NCBI GenBank assembly: GCA_026707325.1
Contig: JAPOXA010000075.1
Span: 62,001-126,000, forward strand
Origin: Acidobacteriota bacterium
GTDB lineage: Bacteria > Acidobacteriota > Thermoanaerobaculia > Multivoradales > Multivoraceae
Direction of reading: 5' to 3'
Length of the DNA stretch: 64,000 bases
The notes under the pieces: model-generated
Databases searched by the model: none
What the model was told of the DNA's origin: nothing
Seen by the model: only the letters and a program-made list of their open reading frames with translations
Program-made: the position numbers and the translations under genes
In this document: positions 26,123 through 32,851 of the stretch, piece after piece
Layout of the letters: each line of letters opens with the position of its first letter
How positions within the stretch are numbered: position 1 is the stretch's first letter

Positions 26123-26308
26123 CTACTCGCCCCAGTCCTCTTCCTCTTCCGGCGCGAGCTCCAGGGCGACGGGGTCGAGCTCGATCACTTCGAGGTCGAC
26201 GCCGCAGCCGGCGCACTGGACGATCTCGTGCTGCATGACCGCCTTGAGGCACACGACCTCGAAGCACTCGGGGCACTCGCTGTCGGCGTCGACGGTCTGG
26301 AGTTCCAT
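26123..26308 (-). CDS. lysW: Amino-group carrier protein LysW
   Basis: Small acidic carrier protein to which intermediates are attached during lysine/arginine synthesis. Its C-terminus ends 'EEEEDWGE', the diagnostic EDWGE tail whose final glutamate is the attachment site. Four cysteines in CPEC and CAGC pairs make the expected zinc ribbon. The track ORF starts 23 codons earlier. I use the ATG at 26308, with GAGGAG in the leader, which gives 61 residues and matches the normal 54-60. It is the first structural gene of the operon. Confidence 0.94.
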   Translation of the reverse strand: MELQTVDADSECPECFEVVCLKAVMQHEIVQCAGCGVDLEVIELDPVALELAPEEEEDWGE

Positions 26309-26360
26309 TGCGATGTCTCCTCGGCTTTTGGTTTGCGCTACCAGAAACGCGTGTTTCAAC

Positions 26361-26398
26361 AAAAGAGGCCGGCTCATCCCTCTGGATGGCCGGCCTCT
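26361..26398 (-). terminator. Intrinsic terminator (probable attenuator) upstream of lysW
   Basis: On the minus strand AGAGGCCGGC and GCCGGCCTCT form a perfect 10-base stem. It continues as CATCC/GGATG after a one-base bulge, has a 4-base loop, and is followed directly by TTTTGTTG. This is a textbook intrinsic terminator. It lies about 53 bases before the lysW start and after a short leader ORF, so it may regulate the operon rather than end the upstream one. Confidence 0.8.
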
Positions 26399-26427
26399 AG
26401 GAGAAGATGCGTTCTCGATCTACCAGG

Positions 26428-26517
26428 TCACCCAGGATCGTGTCCCGGACGCTTCGCGCCGCGGCGCTGGCCCTTGGCGGAGAGTGCGGTCGAGGCGGAG
26501 GTGAGGAGGACGAGCAT
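26428..26517 (-). CDS. Putative 29-residue leader peptide of the lysW operon
   Basis: A short ATG-initiated frame, too small for the ORF track, sits between a TTGACA promoter and the pre-lysW terminator. Its middle is basic: Ala-Lys-Gly-Gln-Arg-Arg-Gly-Ala-Lys-Arg, giving two lysine and three arginine codons within ten. Such codons would be a sensible sensor for an operon that makes lysine or arginine. No strong ribosome site precedes the ATG and I did not find a clear antiterminator pairing, so translation is inferred. Confidence 0.4.
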   Translation of the reverse strand: MLVLLTSASTALSAKGQRRGAKRPGHDPG

Positions 26518-26545
26518 CTTGCGTGTCGGCTTTGAACGGGCGCAG

Positions 26546-26574
26546 AGGCTAAGGAATCGTTGCCGTACTGTCAA
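26546..26574 (-). promoter_or_regulatory. Probable sigma-70-type promoter for the lysW leader
   Basis: A perfect -35 box TTGACA overlaps the rhodanese stop codon and is separated by 17 bases from TAGCCT (a weaker -10). Transcription would start near base 26538, about 20 bases before the leader ORF. Confidence 0.5.
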
Positions 26575-26981
26575 GCTCTCGGTTCCCGGCCGTCCTCCGT
26601 CCGCAGCATGGGCGCCTCGGCCTTCTTCCAGGCCGTGAAGCCCCCGCCGATGTGGGACACGGGCGCGAGCCCCATGTCCCGGACCGCCTTCGTCGCGAGG
26701 GCGGAACGCCAGCCGCTGGCGCAGTGGAAGATGAACTCCCGTTCCTCGCCGAAGACCTCCTTGAAGTAGGGGCTGCCGGGATCCACCCAGAACTCGATCA
26801 TCCCCCGGGGGGCGTGGAAGGAGCCGGGAATGAAGCCCTCGCGGGCCCGCTCGCGGATGTCGCGCAGATCGACGATGAGCGCTCCGGCCTGTTGCCGCTC
26901 GAGCGCAGCTGCGACCGTGACCGTCTCGATGGCGGCGTCGGCCTCGGCGACGAGTTGCCGGACTCCCCTGGTGATCCCCAT
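26571..26981 (-). CDS. Rhodanese-like domain protein
   Basis: Single rhodanese domain, 136 residues, probably a cytoplasmic sulfurtransferase or persulfide carrier. It has 'LIVDLRDIRERAREGFIPGSFHAPRGM' and the active-site cysteine in 'FIFHCASGWRSALA', where the six-residue loop begins CASGWR. 'VSHIGGGFTAWKKAEAP' is the usual C-terminal element. The track start is a TTG overlapping the MOSC stop. I prefer the ATG 9 bases in, with AAGGTGG upstream. It is the last gene of the hydrolase-VWFA-MOSC-rhodanese set. Confidence 0.88.
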   Translation of the reverse strand: MGITRGVRQLVAEADAAIETVTVAAALERQQAGALIVDLRDIRERAREGFIPGSFHAPRGMIEFWVDPGSPYFKEVFGEEREFIFHCASGWRSALATKAVRDMGLAPVSHIGGGFTAWKKAEAPMLRTEDGREPRA

Positions 26982-26986
26982 CGGCG

Positions 26987-27568
26987 TCAATCCACCTTCT
27001 CGATCGTGTCGCCGACGCGCACCGCGCCGGGTTCGACGACTCGGGCGTAGATGCCGCGCAGGTGCCGCGACCTGCTCTCCGGCGTCGCGGTGAACTTGAG
27101 CGCCTCCACGCCGAAGCGTTGCCGGTACTTGGCGCAGCCCGTGTGGGGGAGGGCCGTGACCTCGATGGTCGCTTCGCCCATGCGGAGCCTGGTGCCCGTC
27201 GGCAGGTTGTCCTCGCTCAGGTCGAGGTCGACGTAGAGCTGGTCTCCGGCGAGCGGCCAGCGATCGCGCGTGCCCGCGATCAAGGCGGCGAACCGGGAGT
27301 TCGTCAGCGTGATCTGCGCGTCGGGATCGGGTGAGCCGTCGGGAAGGGAGTAGCCGCGGCGGGCCTTCCAGGTATCTCCTTCGAGGCCCTCCTCGGTGGT
27401 GAGCCGTCCTTCTTCGAGCGTCTCGCGCTGATCGACTCCGGGCCGCCGGACGATCAGTTCCAGCGTACCGCCGTCGGCGGGCGAGGCCAGGACGTGGCCG
27501 AAGCCGGCGGTCAGTTCGGCCTCGGTGAGGTGGGCGGGTCCGGAAGTGGTTTCAAGGTCAGCGCACAC
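26987..27568 (-). CDS. MOSC domain protein
   Basis: MOSC domains occur in molybdenum-cofactor sulfurases and in stand-alone sulfur carriers or reductases. Here there is 'GLEGDTWKARRGYSLPDG', 'QITLTNSRFAALIAG', 'GDQLYVDLDLSEDNLPTGTRLRMG' and a conserved cysteine in 'HTGCAKYRQRFG'. At 193 residues it is a single-domain protein. The GTG start has AGGAGAGA upstream and overlaps the VWFA gene by 11 bases. Pairing with a rhodanese suggests a sulfur-transfer role, which is an inference. Confidence 0.88.
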   Translation of the reverse strand: MCADLETTSGPAHLTEAELTAGFGHVLASPADGGTLELIVRRPGVDQRETLEEGRLTTEEGLEGDTWKARRGYSLPDGSPDPDAQITLTNSRFAALIAGTRDRWPLAGDQLYVDLDLSEDNLPTGTRLRMGEATIEVTALPHTGCAKYRQRFGVEALKFTATPESRSRHLRGIYARVVEPGAVRVGDTIEKVD

Positions 27569-29369
27569 TGAATTCTCTCCTGATGTAAGAACCGTTGCCG
27601 CCGTTCTCGTCCCAGAGGCCGATGGCGACCCTGTGGCTACCGCGCGGAATCGGGTACTCGAAGCTGACGGCGAAGAACTGGTCCCGGGCCTCCGCCCAGT
27701 CCCGGTCGGGGATGGCCAGGGGCAGGACGATGTGGCTCGGCGCCAACTGCTCGCCGTCCTCGGTGAGCACGACCGCTACCAGGCGGACCTGGTCGGTGCG
27801 GTCTCCGGCCTGCTCGATCATGAGGAGTTTGTCGAGAGGCACGGAGACGGTGAAGTCAACGTCGTAGAAACCGCCGCCGCCGGTGTCCCACTGAATGCTG
27901 TCGATGTGAAGTCCGTGGGGGTTCTCGGTCCAGCCGAGCAGCAGCGCGCCGACTGTCCGCTCGGCCAGCCGCTCGCGGAGGGACCGCGCCACGTAGCTCG
28001 TCCGGTGGCGCAGCCGCAGGTTCCGCGGCCGGGGCCTGATGCGGACCTCGTGGATCGAACCCTCCACGAATTCGTCGAGCACGTAGCCGAGCGAGTAGTA
28101 GGAACCGAGGTCCGCCGCCACCTGGTCGAAGAAAGTCCCCACGTTGCGGCCGGAAACCCAGGCGCGGCCGCCGGTGTCGTGGGCGAGCCCGTTCAGCACG
28201 CCGCGGAGGTCGGAGAGGTAGGTCAGCTTCTGCTGATCCGATACGCGCTCGGACAGCGCCGCCGCGGCGACCTCGACCTCGGGCGGCTTGAAGGCGTAGA
28301 AGGAGACGCGGTGGGAGTTCGCGAGCGCGGCCAGACCGACGTATCGGTCACCGAGATCGAAGGCCGACAGGTGCTGCTGGAAGGAGGTGGTGGTGAGCGC
28401 CGCGGTGCCCTGGATGTTCGAGTTTCTCGTGTAGAGGTTGTTCGGTGCGTCGAAGCCTTCCGGTGCGTCGACCTCGCGGTTCTGCATCAGCTCGACGCCG
28501 GTTTCTTCCCGGCGACCGGCCACGCGCTTCTGCACGTTCTGGAGCAGGCGGTCGAACGGCCGCGACGCAAAGCCGTCGCTGATCAGGAAGAAGGCCTTGC
28601 GTCCGGGGACCAGGGCGAGCGACTCGACGACATCCTCGATGGCGTCGGCGGTGCGGGCGCTGTCCTGATGCACGACGCGCGCGTAGGCGAGCAACTCGGC
28701 AAGTGTCGCACGCAGGGCGCCGATGCTGCCGGCCGACTCCTGGCGCCGGCCGTTCAACTGGTTCATCAACTGGAGGAAACTCTCCTGCGACCTGCGCTTG
28801 AGGCTTTGAGCTTCGGTGAAGACCTGGTGCGCGGCTTCGGCCCGGTTCAGCCCCTGGGCGAGGGCGATGTAGTCCGTCGTCAGGTCCTGGAGCAGCCGCA
28901 ACTCGCCGTCGAAAGCGACCACCATCGCGTAGACGGGCACGTCCCGGTTACCGGTTTCGAGCTGGCCGCGGGCGAAGTCCTTGATCTGGTCCATCACCGC
29001 GGAGCGGCTGGCGACCGTGAGATGGGTGTTGTCGAAGAAGAACGCGATCGACAGCGGCTCCCGCACGAGTTCCGGGTCCGCGGCATCGGTGCCCCCGCCG
29101 CGGCTGAAGTAGCTGAGCTGGACCGGCTGGCCGTCGTCGAAGACCCGGAAGTTCTGGCGCGACAGGTCTTCCGCCGGGCGCCCGTTGCGGTCGGTGGCGA
29201 TGACGTCCACGTTGACGACCGTCACCTCGACCACGTCGCTCAGTTCGCCGACGCCGCGGCCGAGCGGGCCCTCCGGGAGGGTTTCAGCCTGCCGGGCCTC
29301 GGTCGGTGTAGCCGGCCCCGGTGGAGTCCCCAGCGCCAGGACCGCTCCGAGCAGAGTTGCTCCGATCAT
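27558..29369 (-). CDS. Secreted VWFA-domain protein (acidobacterial VWFA-related type)
   Basis: The track ORF of 908 residues starts far upstream in another gene's shadow. I start at the ATG with GAAGGGG upstream, which gives 603 residues beginning with a signal segment ('ATLLGAVLALGTPPGPATP'). Residues about 45-330 match the VWFA-related domain common in Acidobacteriota: 'VEVTVVNVDVIATDRNGRPAEDLSRQNFRVFDDGQPVQ', then 'SIAFFFDNTHL' in place of a canonical MIDAS DxSxS (the serines are lost) and 'FFLISDGFASRPFD'. The C-terminal half is beta-rich and ends in an Ig-like segment. The protein is probably periplasmic; its role is unknown. Confidence 0.8.
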   Translation of the reverse strand: MIGATLLGAVLALGTPPGPATPTEARQAETLPEGPLGRGVGELSDVVEVTVVNVDVIATDRNGRPAEDLSRQNFRVFDDGQPVQLSYFSRGGGTDAADPELVREPLSIAFFFDNTHLTVASRSAVMDQIKDFARGQLETGNRDVPVYAMVVAFDGELRLLQDLTTDYIALAQGLNRAEAAHQVFTEAQSLKRRSQESFLQLMNQLNGRRQESAGSIGALRATLAELLAYARVVHQDSARTADAIEDVVESLALVPGRKAFFLISDGFASRPFDRLLQNVQKRVAGRREETGVELMQNREVDAPEGFDAPNNLYTRNSNIQGTAALTTTSFQQHLSAFDLGDRYVGLAALANSHRVSFYAFKPPEVEVAAAALSERVSDQQKLTYLSDLRGVLNGLAHDTGGRAWVSGRNVGTFFDQVAADLGSYYSLGYVLDEFVEGSIHEVRIRPRPRNLRLRHRTSYVARSLRERLAERTVGALLLGWTENPHGLHIDSIQWDTGGGGFYDVDFTVSVPLDKLLMIEQAGDRTDQVRLVAVVLTEDGEQLAPSHIVLPLAIPDRDWAEARDQFFAVSFEYPIPRGSHRVAIGLWDENGGNGSYIRREFSVR

Positions 29370-29389
29370 TTGGTTTCCCCTTCGGATGG

Positions 29390-30109
29390 CTACGGTGTGT
29401 GCCGCTCCAGGAACGCCCTCACCCGGGCCGCCGCTGCCCTTGCCGCCTCTTCGCTCTTCCACTCGAGGATCATCTCGTTGTTGGGCGAAAGAGAGGCGAT
29501 CTCCTCGGCGATCGGCCGGGGATGGTAGGCGTCGTCGCCGGCCAGAATCAGGAGCGGCGTCTCGATTCCGGACACGAAGTCGCGGTCCACGTTGAAGGTG
29601 AAGTCGCCGCCGTACATCCGCTTGCGGAAGGGTGGCAGCACCGCGGGATCCACGTCGTCCCGGTGCTCGAGCAGGGCGTCGGCCCAGGTGTCGAACATCT
29701 CGTAGAACAGGTCCTGGTTCTCGTGATGGCCGATCGGGTTCTGGAGCACGGCGGCGCCGACCCGGGATGCGTCGGCCTGGAGGACGCCAAGGCAGTAGGA
29801 CGAGCCGATGCAGCCGCCCATCAGGTGGCAACGCTCGACACCCAGGTGATCGAGCAGCGCGAGGTGATCGTCCGTGTACGAATGCCAGCCGTCCGCGGCG
29901 GTTACCGGCGCCGTGGATCCGCCGGCGTTGCGCTGGTCCATCGAGATGACCCGGAACGACGCCGAGAGCGCTTCGCGCGGGTCGAACGGGCTCGTTCCCC
30001 AGATGTCGGCGGCCGAGCGCATGCCGCCCGGCGCGAACAGCAGGACGGGAAAGCCCTTGCCGGCTTCCCACCACTCGATCCGCGTACCGTCCCGTTCGAA
30101 GACAGGCAT
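29390..30109 (-). CDS. Alpha/beta hydrolase with cysteine at the nucleophile position
   Basis: The fold is clear from 'VLLFAPGGMRSAADIWG' (oxyanion strand), 'VISMDQRNAGGST', the nucleophile elbow and 'LLILAGDDAYHPRP' (acid position). The elbow reads 'LMGGCIGSSY', so the usual Gly-x-Ser-x-Gly serine is cysteine. After the last core strand ('NEMILEWKSEEAA') I see no histidine in the expected place. Either the catalytic histidine has moved or the protein is not a standard hydrolase. Length is 239 residues. The gene heads the set that continues with the VWFA, MOSC and rhodanese genes. Confidence 0.78.
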   Translation of the reverse strand: MPVFERDGTRIEWWEAGKGFPVLLFAPGGMRSAADIWGTSPFDPREALSASFRVISMDQRNAGGSTAPVTAADGWHSYTDDHLALLDHLGVERCHLMGGCIGSSYCLGVLQADASRVGAAVLQNPIGHHENQDLFYEMFDTWADALLEHRDDVDPAVLPPFRKRMYGGDFTFNVDRDFVSGIETPLLILAGDDAYHPRPIAEEIASLSPNNEMILEWKSEEAARAAAARVRAFLERHTP

Positions 30110-30255
30110 GGCTCAAGCGTACCAGCGGAATGCCGGCCAGACGGCCGGCGCACCGACAGACCCGTCGTTCGGGGCAATGGGCTGTGGTCGAAGGTGAAGT
30201 GGATGGAACCTCGCCGGGTGATCGTGCGTAGAGTGCAGCAGGGAGGAACGACACG

Positions 30256-30885
30256 ATGGAACATGACGAGATGAACGACGACACCTCTTCGCCCGCAGGC
30301 TCCGAATCGGAATCGTCGACCTCCGCCGCGCCGCCGGAACCGCCGGCGCAACCGCCTGAACCGCCGGCGGCGGACGCCGGCCCCGGCTTGGCCGGCCAGG
30401 TCGCAGCCGGTCTGGCTCTGATCGTGCTGGGTGGCGCCCTGCTGGCGCTGGAGCGACTGGATGGCTCGCCCGACCATCTGTTCCTGATCCTGGTCGGCGG
30501 GATCTTCCTGGCGGGCTACTTCTACAAGAGGGCGTTCGGGCTGCTGATTCCGGGCGGAATCCTGATCGGACTCGGCGCTGGCCTGGCGTACGACGACATG
30601 TACTCGGAATCGTTGTTTCTCATCGACGGCGAAAGCGCCGCCTTCGGTATCGGCGTAGGCTTCCTGCTGATCTACGCCATCTCCCTGGTCTACGAAAGGG
30701 TGCACCGCTGGTGGCCGTTGATCCCGGGCGGATTCCTCGTCATCGCGGGCCTTCCGGACTTCGTCTGGGTGGACGACGTCCTCGACTTCTGGCCGGTCGC
30801 CGTCATGGCGGTCGGCGTTCTCCTGCTCTTCCGCGGCGTTGTCTCACGCCAGAGGGAAGGAGAAGCCCGGCGAGTCGATCCCTGA
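30256..30885 (+). CDS. Small polytopic membrane protein with proline-rich N-terminus
   Basis: The first 45 residues are acidic, then rich in Pro/Ala ('PPEPPAQPPEPPA'), and should be cytoplasmic or unfolded. Five or six short hydrophobic stretches follow ('AAGLALIVLGGALLAL', 'LILVGGIFLAGYF', 'LLIPGGILIGLGAGLAY', 'FGIGVGFLLIYAISLVY', 'WPLIPGGFLVIAGLP', 'WPVAVMAVGVLLLF'). The repeated '(L/W)(L/P)LIPGG' turns recall DUF5668/LiaF-type transmembrane modules. GGGAGGAACG precedes the ATG. Function unknown. Confidence 0.7.
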   Translation: MEHDEMNDDTSSPAGSESESSTSAAPPEPPAQPPEPPAADAGPGLAGQVAAGLALIVLGGALLALERLDGSPDHLFLILVGGIFLAGYFYKRAFGLLIPGGILIGLGAGLAYDDMYSESLFLIDGESAAFGIGVGFLLIYAISLVYERVHRWWPLIPGGFLVIAGLPDFVWVDDVLDFWPVAVMAVGVLLLFRGVVSRQREGEARRVDP

Positions 30886-30937
30886 CGGTCGCTGGCGGAT
30901 AACATCCGCCGCGACGACGATCAGGAGGAGGGCTGCT

Positions 30938-31339
30938 TTGGGCGTACAACTGACGAAGGACTCGATCGATCTCGGCATCGTGGTGCGTGACGCGGAGGCG
31001 TCGCTTCAGTTCTACCGTGACACTCTGGGGCTCGAGGACCAGGGCGAGATGCCGATGCCGGGCGGAACGATGCACCGCCTGCTCTGCGGTACGAGCCTGA
31101 TCAAGCTCGTATCGCTGTCGAGGGCGCCGGCGGCTTCGGCGCAGCCGGGAGGCATCGCCGGCGCGACCGGCTATCGCTACTGGACGATCTCGGTGTCGAA
31201 TCTGGACGAAGTGACCGCCCGGGCGGAGGAGGCGGGGCGCAAGGTCGTCATCTCGCCGCGCGAGATTCGTCCCGGCATCAAGATCTCGATGATCGAGGAT
31301 CCGGACGGCAACTGGGTCGAGTTGCTCCAGGTCGACTGA
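30938..31339 (+). CDS. VOC/glyoxalase-fold protein
   Basis: Vicinal-oxygen-chelate protein of 133 residues: two beta-alpha-beta-beta-beta units, 'LGIVVRDAEASLQFYRDTLGL' and 'TISVSNLDEVTARAEEAGRKV..', ending 'MIEDPDGNWVELLQ' with the typical metal-binding Glu. The track start at 30839 lies inside the membrane-protein gene. AGGAGGAGG at 30923-30931 followed by TTG at 30938 is clearly the better start. Substrate unknown; glyoxalase I-like or dioxygenase-like activities are possible. Confidence 0.85.
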   Translation: MGVQLTKDSIDLGIVVRDAEASLQFYRDTLGLEDQGEMPMPGGTMHRLLCGTSLIKLVSLSRAPAASAQPGGIAGATGYRYWTISVSNLDEVTARAEEAGRKVVISPREIRPGIKISMIEDPDGNWVELLQVD

Positions 31340-31354
31340 CGGACTCGCCGGATC

Positions 31355-32767
31355 TTGGCGCTTTCGGGAAGGGAGGCGGTTCGCCTGGAACCGCGCCGCC
31401 GAGGCCGGCCGCCCTGGGCGGCCATGGCGGCGATCGTCGTTGTGGCCCTGGTTGCCGCCGGCGCGGTGCTGTGGATTCGCGTTGGGCCGGAACCCGTCGT
31501 CACGATCAGGTCCGACCTGCCCGGGATCGGCCCCAGGACCGTCGTGACGTCGGTGGCGGAAGCCGGGGGCCGCGGTCTCGGTTCGATTCGGGTCGAGTTG
31601 ATCCAGGGCGAGGAGTCCGTGCTGCTCGAAGAGAGGAGCCACCGCGCGCCCGGTCCGTGGTCGCTCGGCGGCAATCCGGTAGCCGAGGCGATGGTCGAGG
31701 TCGAAGTAGGCAGGGAGCCGACGCCCAGCCTGGTCGAGGGTGAGGCGACGGTACGCGTCACGGTCGACCGCCCCGGGACTCTGTTGCGCCGGCCCCGGCC
31801 CAGGGTGGTGGAGCTCACGTTGCCGGTTCGGTTCCAGCCGCCGGAGCTGAACTCGGTGCGGGTGACGGCGACGCCTACGCAGTCCGGTAGCGGCGTCCTT
31901 CGCTATCTCGTCGGCGACAGCGCAGTCGCGAGCGGCGTCGAGGTTGGCGGCTACCGGTTCCCTGGTCATCCGCTTCCCGGCGGTAGGCCCCGGGAGCGCT
32001 TCGTCCTGTTCGGCGTTCCCTACGACAGCGCCGATCCATCGCCGTTCCGGCTGGTCGCGCGCGACGAGCTCGGCAACGAGGCAAGCGTGCGATTCCTCCG
32101 GGAGGTCGAGCCCTCGCCGTTGCGGTCGTCGACGATCCGGCTCAGCGATGGCTTCATGGCCCGCGTGGTGCCGGCGATCATGTCCCGGACGCCGGAACTC
32201 GAGGACCGCGGCAGCCTGCTCGACAACTACCTGATGCTGAACGGGGATCTGCGGCAGATGAACGCGGAGCGGCTGGTCGAGGTCGCCTCCGGCTCGGCGC
32301 CGCGCCAGCTCTGGAGCGGAGCGTTCCTGCAGATGCGGAACACCCAGGTCATGGATCAGTTCGCGACCCGCAGGCAGTATCTGTACGAGGGCCGCGTCGT
32401 CGACACGCTGGACCATCTCGGCTTCGACCTCGCTTCGCGTGTGCAGGACGACGTCCCGGCTGCGAACTCAGGCGTGGTGGTGATGACGGAGTACCTCGGC
32501 ATCTACGGCAACACCGTGATCGTCGATCACGGCTACGGCCTGCAGACGCTCTACTCGCACCTGTCCCGGATCGACGTCGAGGTCGGTCAGGCGGTCGACG
32601 CCGGTCAACGCCTGGGGCTCAGCGGCGAAACCGGGCTCGCCGGCGGCGACCACCTGCACTTCGCCGTGCTCCTGGGCGGCCTGCCGGTCGACCCCCTGGA
32701 GTGGTTCGATGCGAAGTGGATCCGGGATCATGTCGGGGCGGTTCTGCCGCTTCAGGGCAGCGGCTGA
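31355..32767 (+). CDS. Membrane-anchored M23 metallopeptidase
   Basis: Cell-wall endopeptidase of the LytM/M23 family. One N-terminal membrane segment ('AAMAAIVVVALVAAGAVLWI', about residues 23-42) would anchor it facing the periplasm. A 300-residue beta-rich stalk follows. The catalytic domain is at about residues 350-460, with 'HLGFDLAS' (first His and Asp zinc ligands), 'GIYGNTVIVDHGYGLQTLYSHLSRI' and 'GDHLHFAVLLGG' (the His-x-His pair). All ligands are present. The stop-to-start distance from the VOC gene is 15 bases. The TTG start is tentative. Confidence 0.88.
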   Translation: MALSGREAVRLEPRRRGRPPWAAMAAIVVVALVAAGAVLWIRVGPEPVVTIRSDLPGIGPRTVVTSVAEAGGRGLGSIRVELIQGEESVLLEERSHRAPGPWSLGGNPVAEAMVEVEVGREPTPSLVEGEATVRVTVDRPGTLLRRPRPRVVELTLPVRFQPPELNSVRVTATPTQSGSGVLRYLVGDSAVASGVEVGGYRFPGHPLPGGRPRERFVLFGVPYDSADPSPFRLVARDELGNEASVRFLREVEPSPLRSSTIRLSDGFMARVVPAIMSRTPELEDRGSLLDNYLMLNGDLRQMNAERLVEVASGSAPRQLWSGAFLQMRNTQVMDQFATRRQYLYEGRVVDTLDHLGFDLASRVQDDVPAANSGVVVMTEYLGIYGNTVIVDHGYGLQTLYSHLSRIDVEVGQAVDAGQRLGLSGETGLAGGDHLHFAVLLGGLPVDPLEWFDAKWIRDHVGAVLPLQGSG

Positions 32768-32851
32768 GGCGGCCCGAAGATGGTAGGGTGTTACAAGTTC
32801 TTGAGCGAGTTGCCAGCCAGCCCGGTGCGGGGTGGCGGAAGGGTGTAGGGG

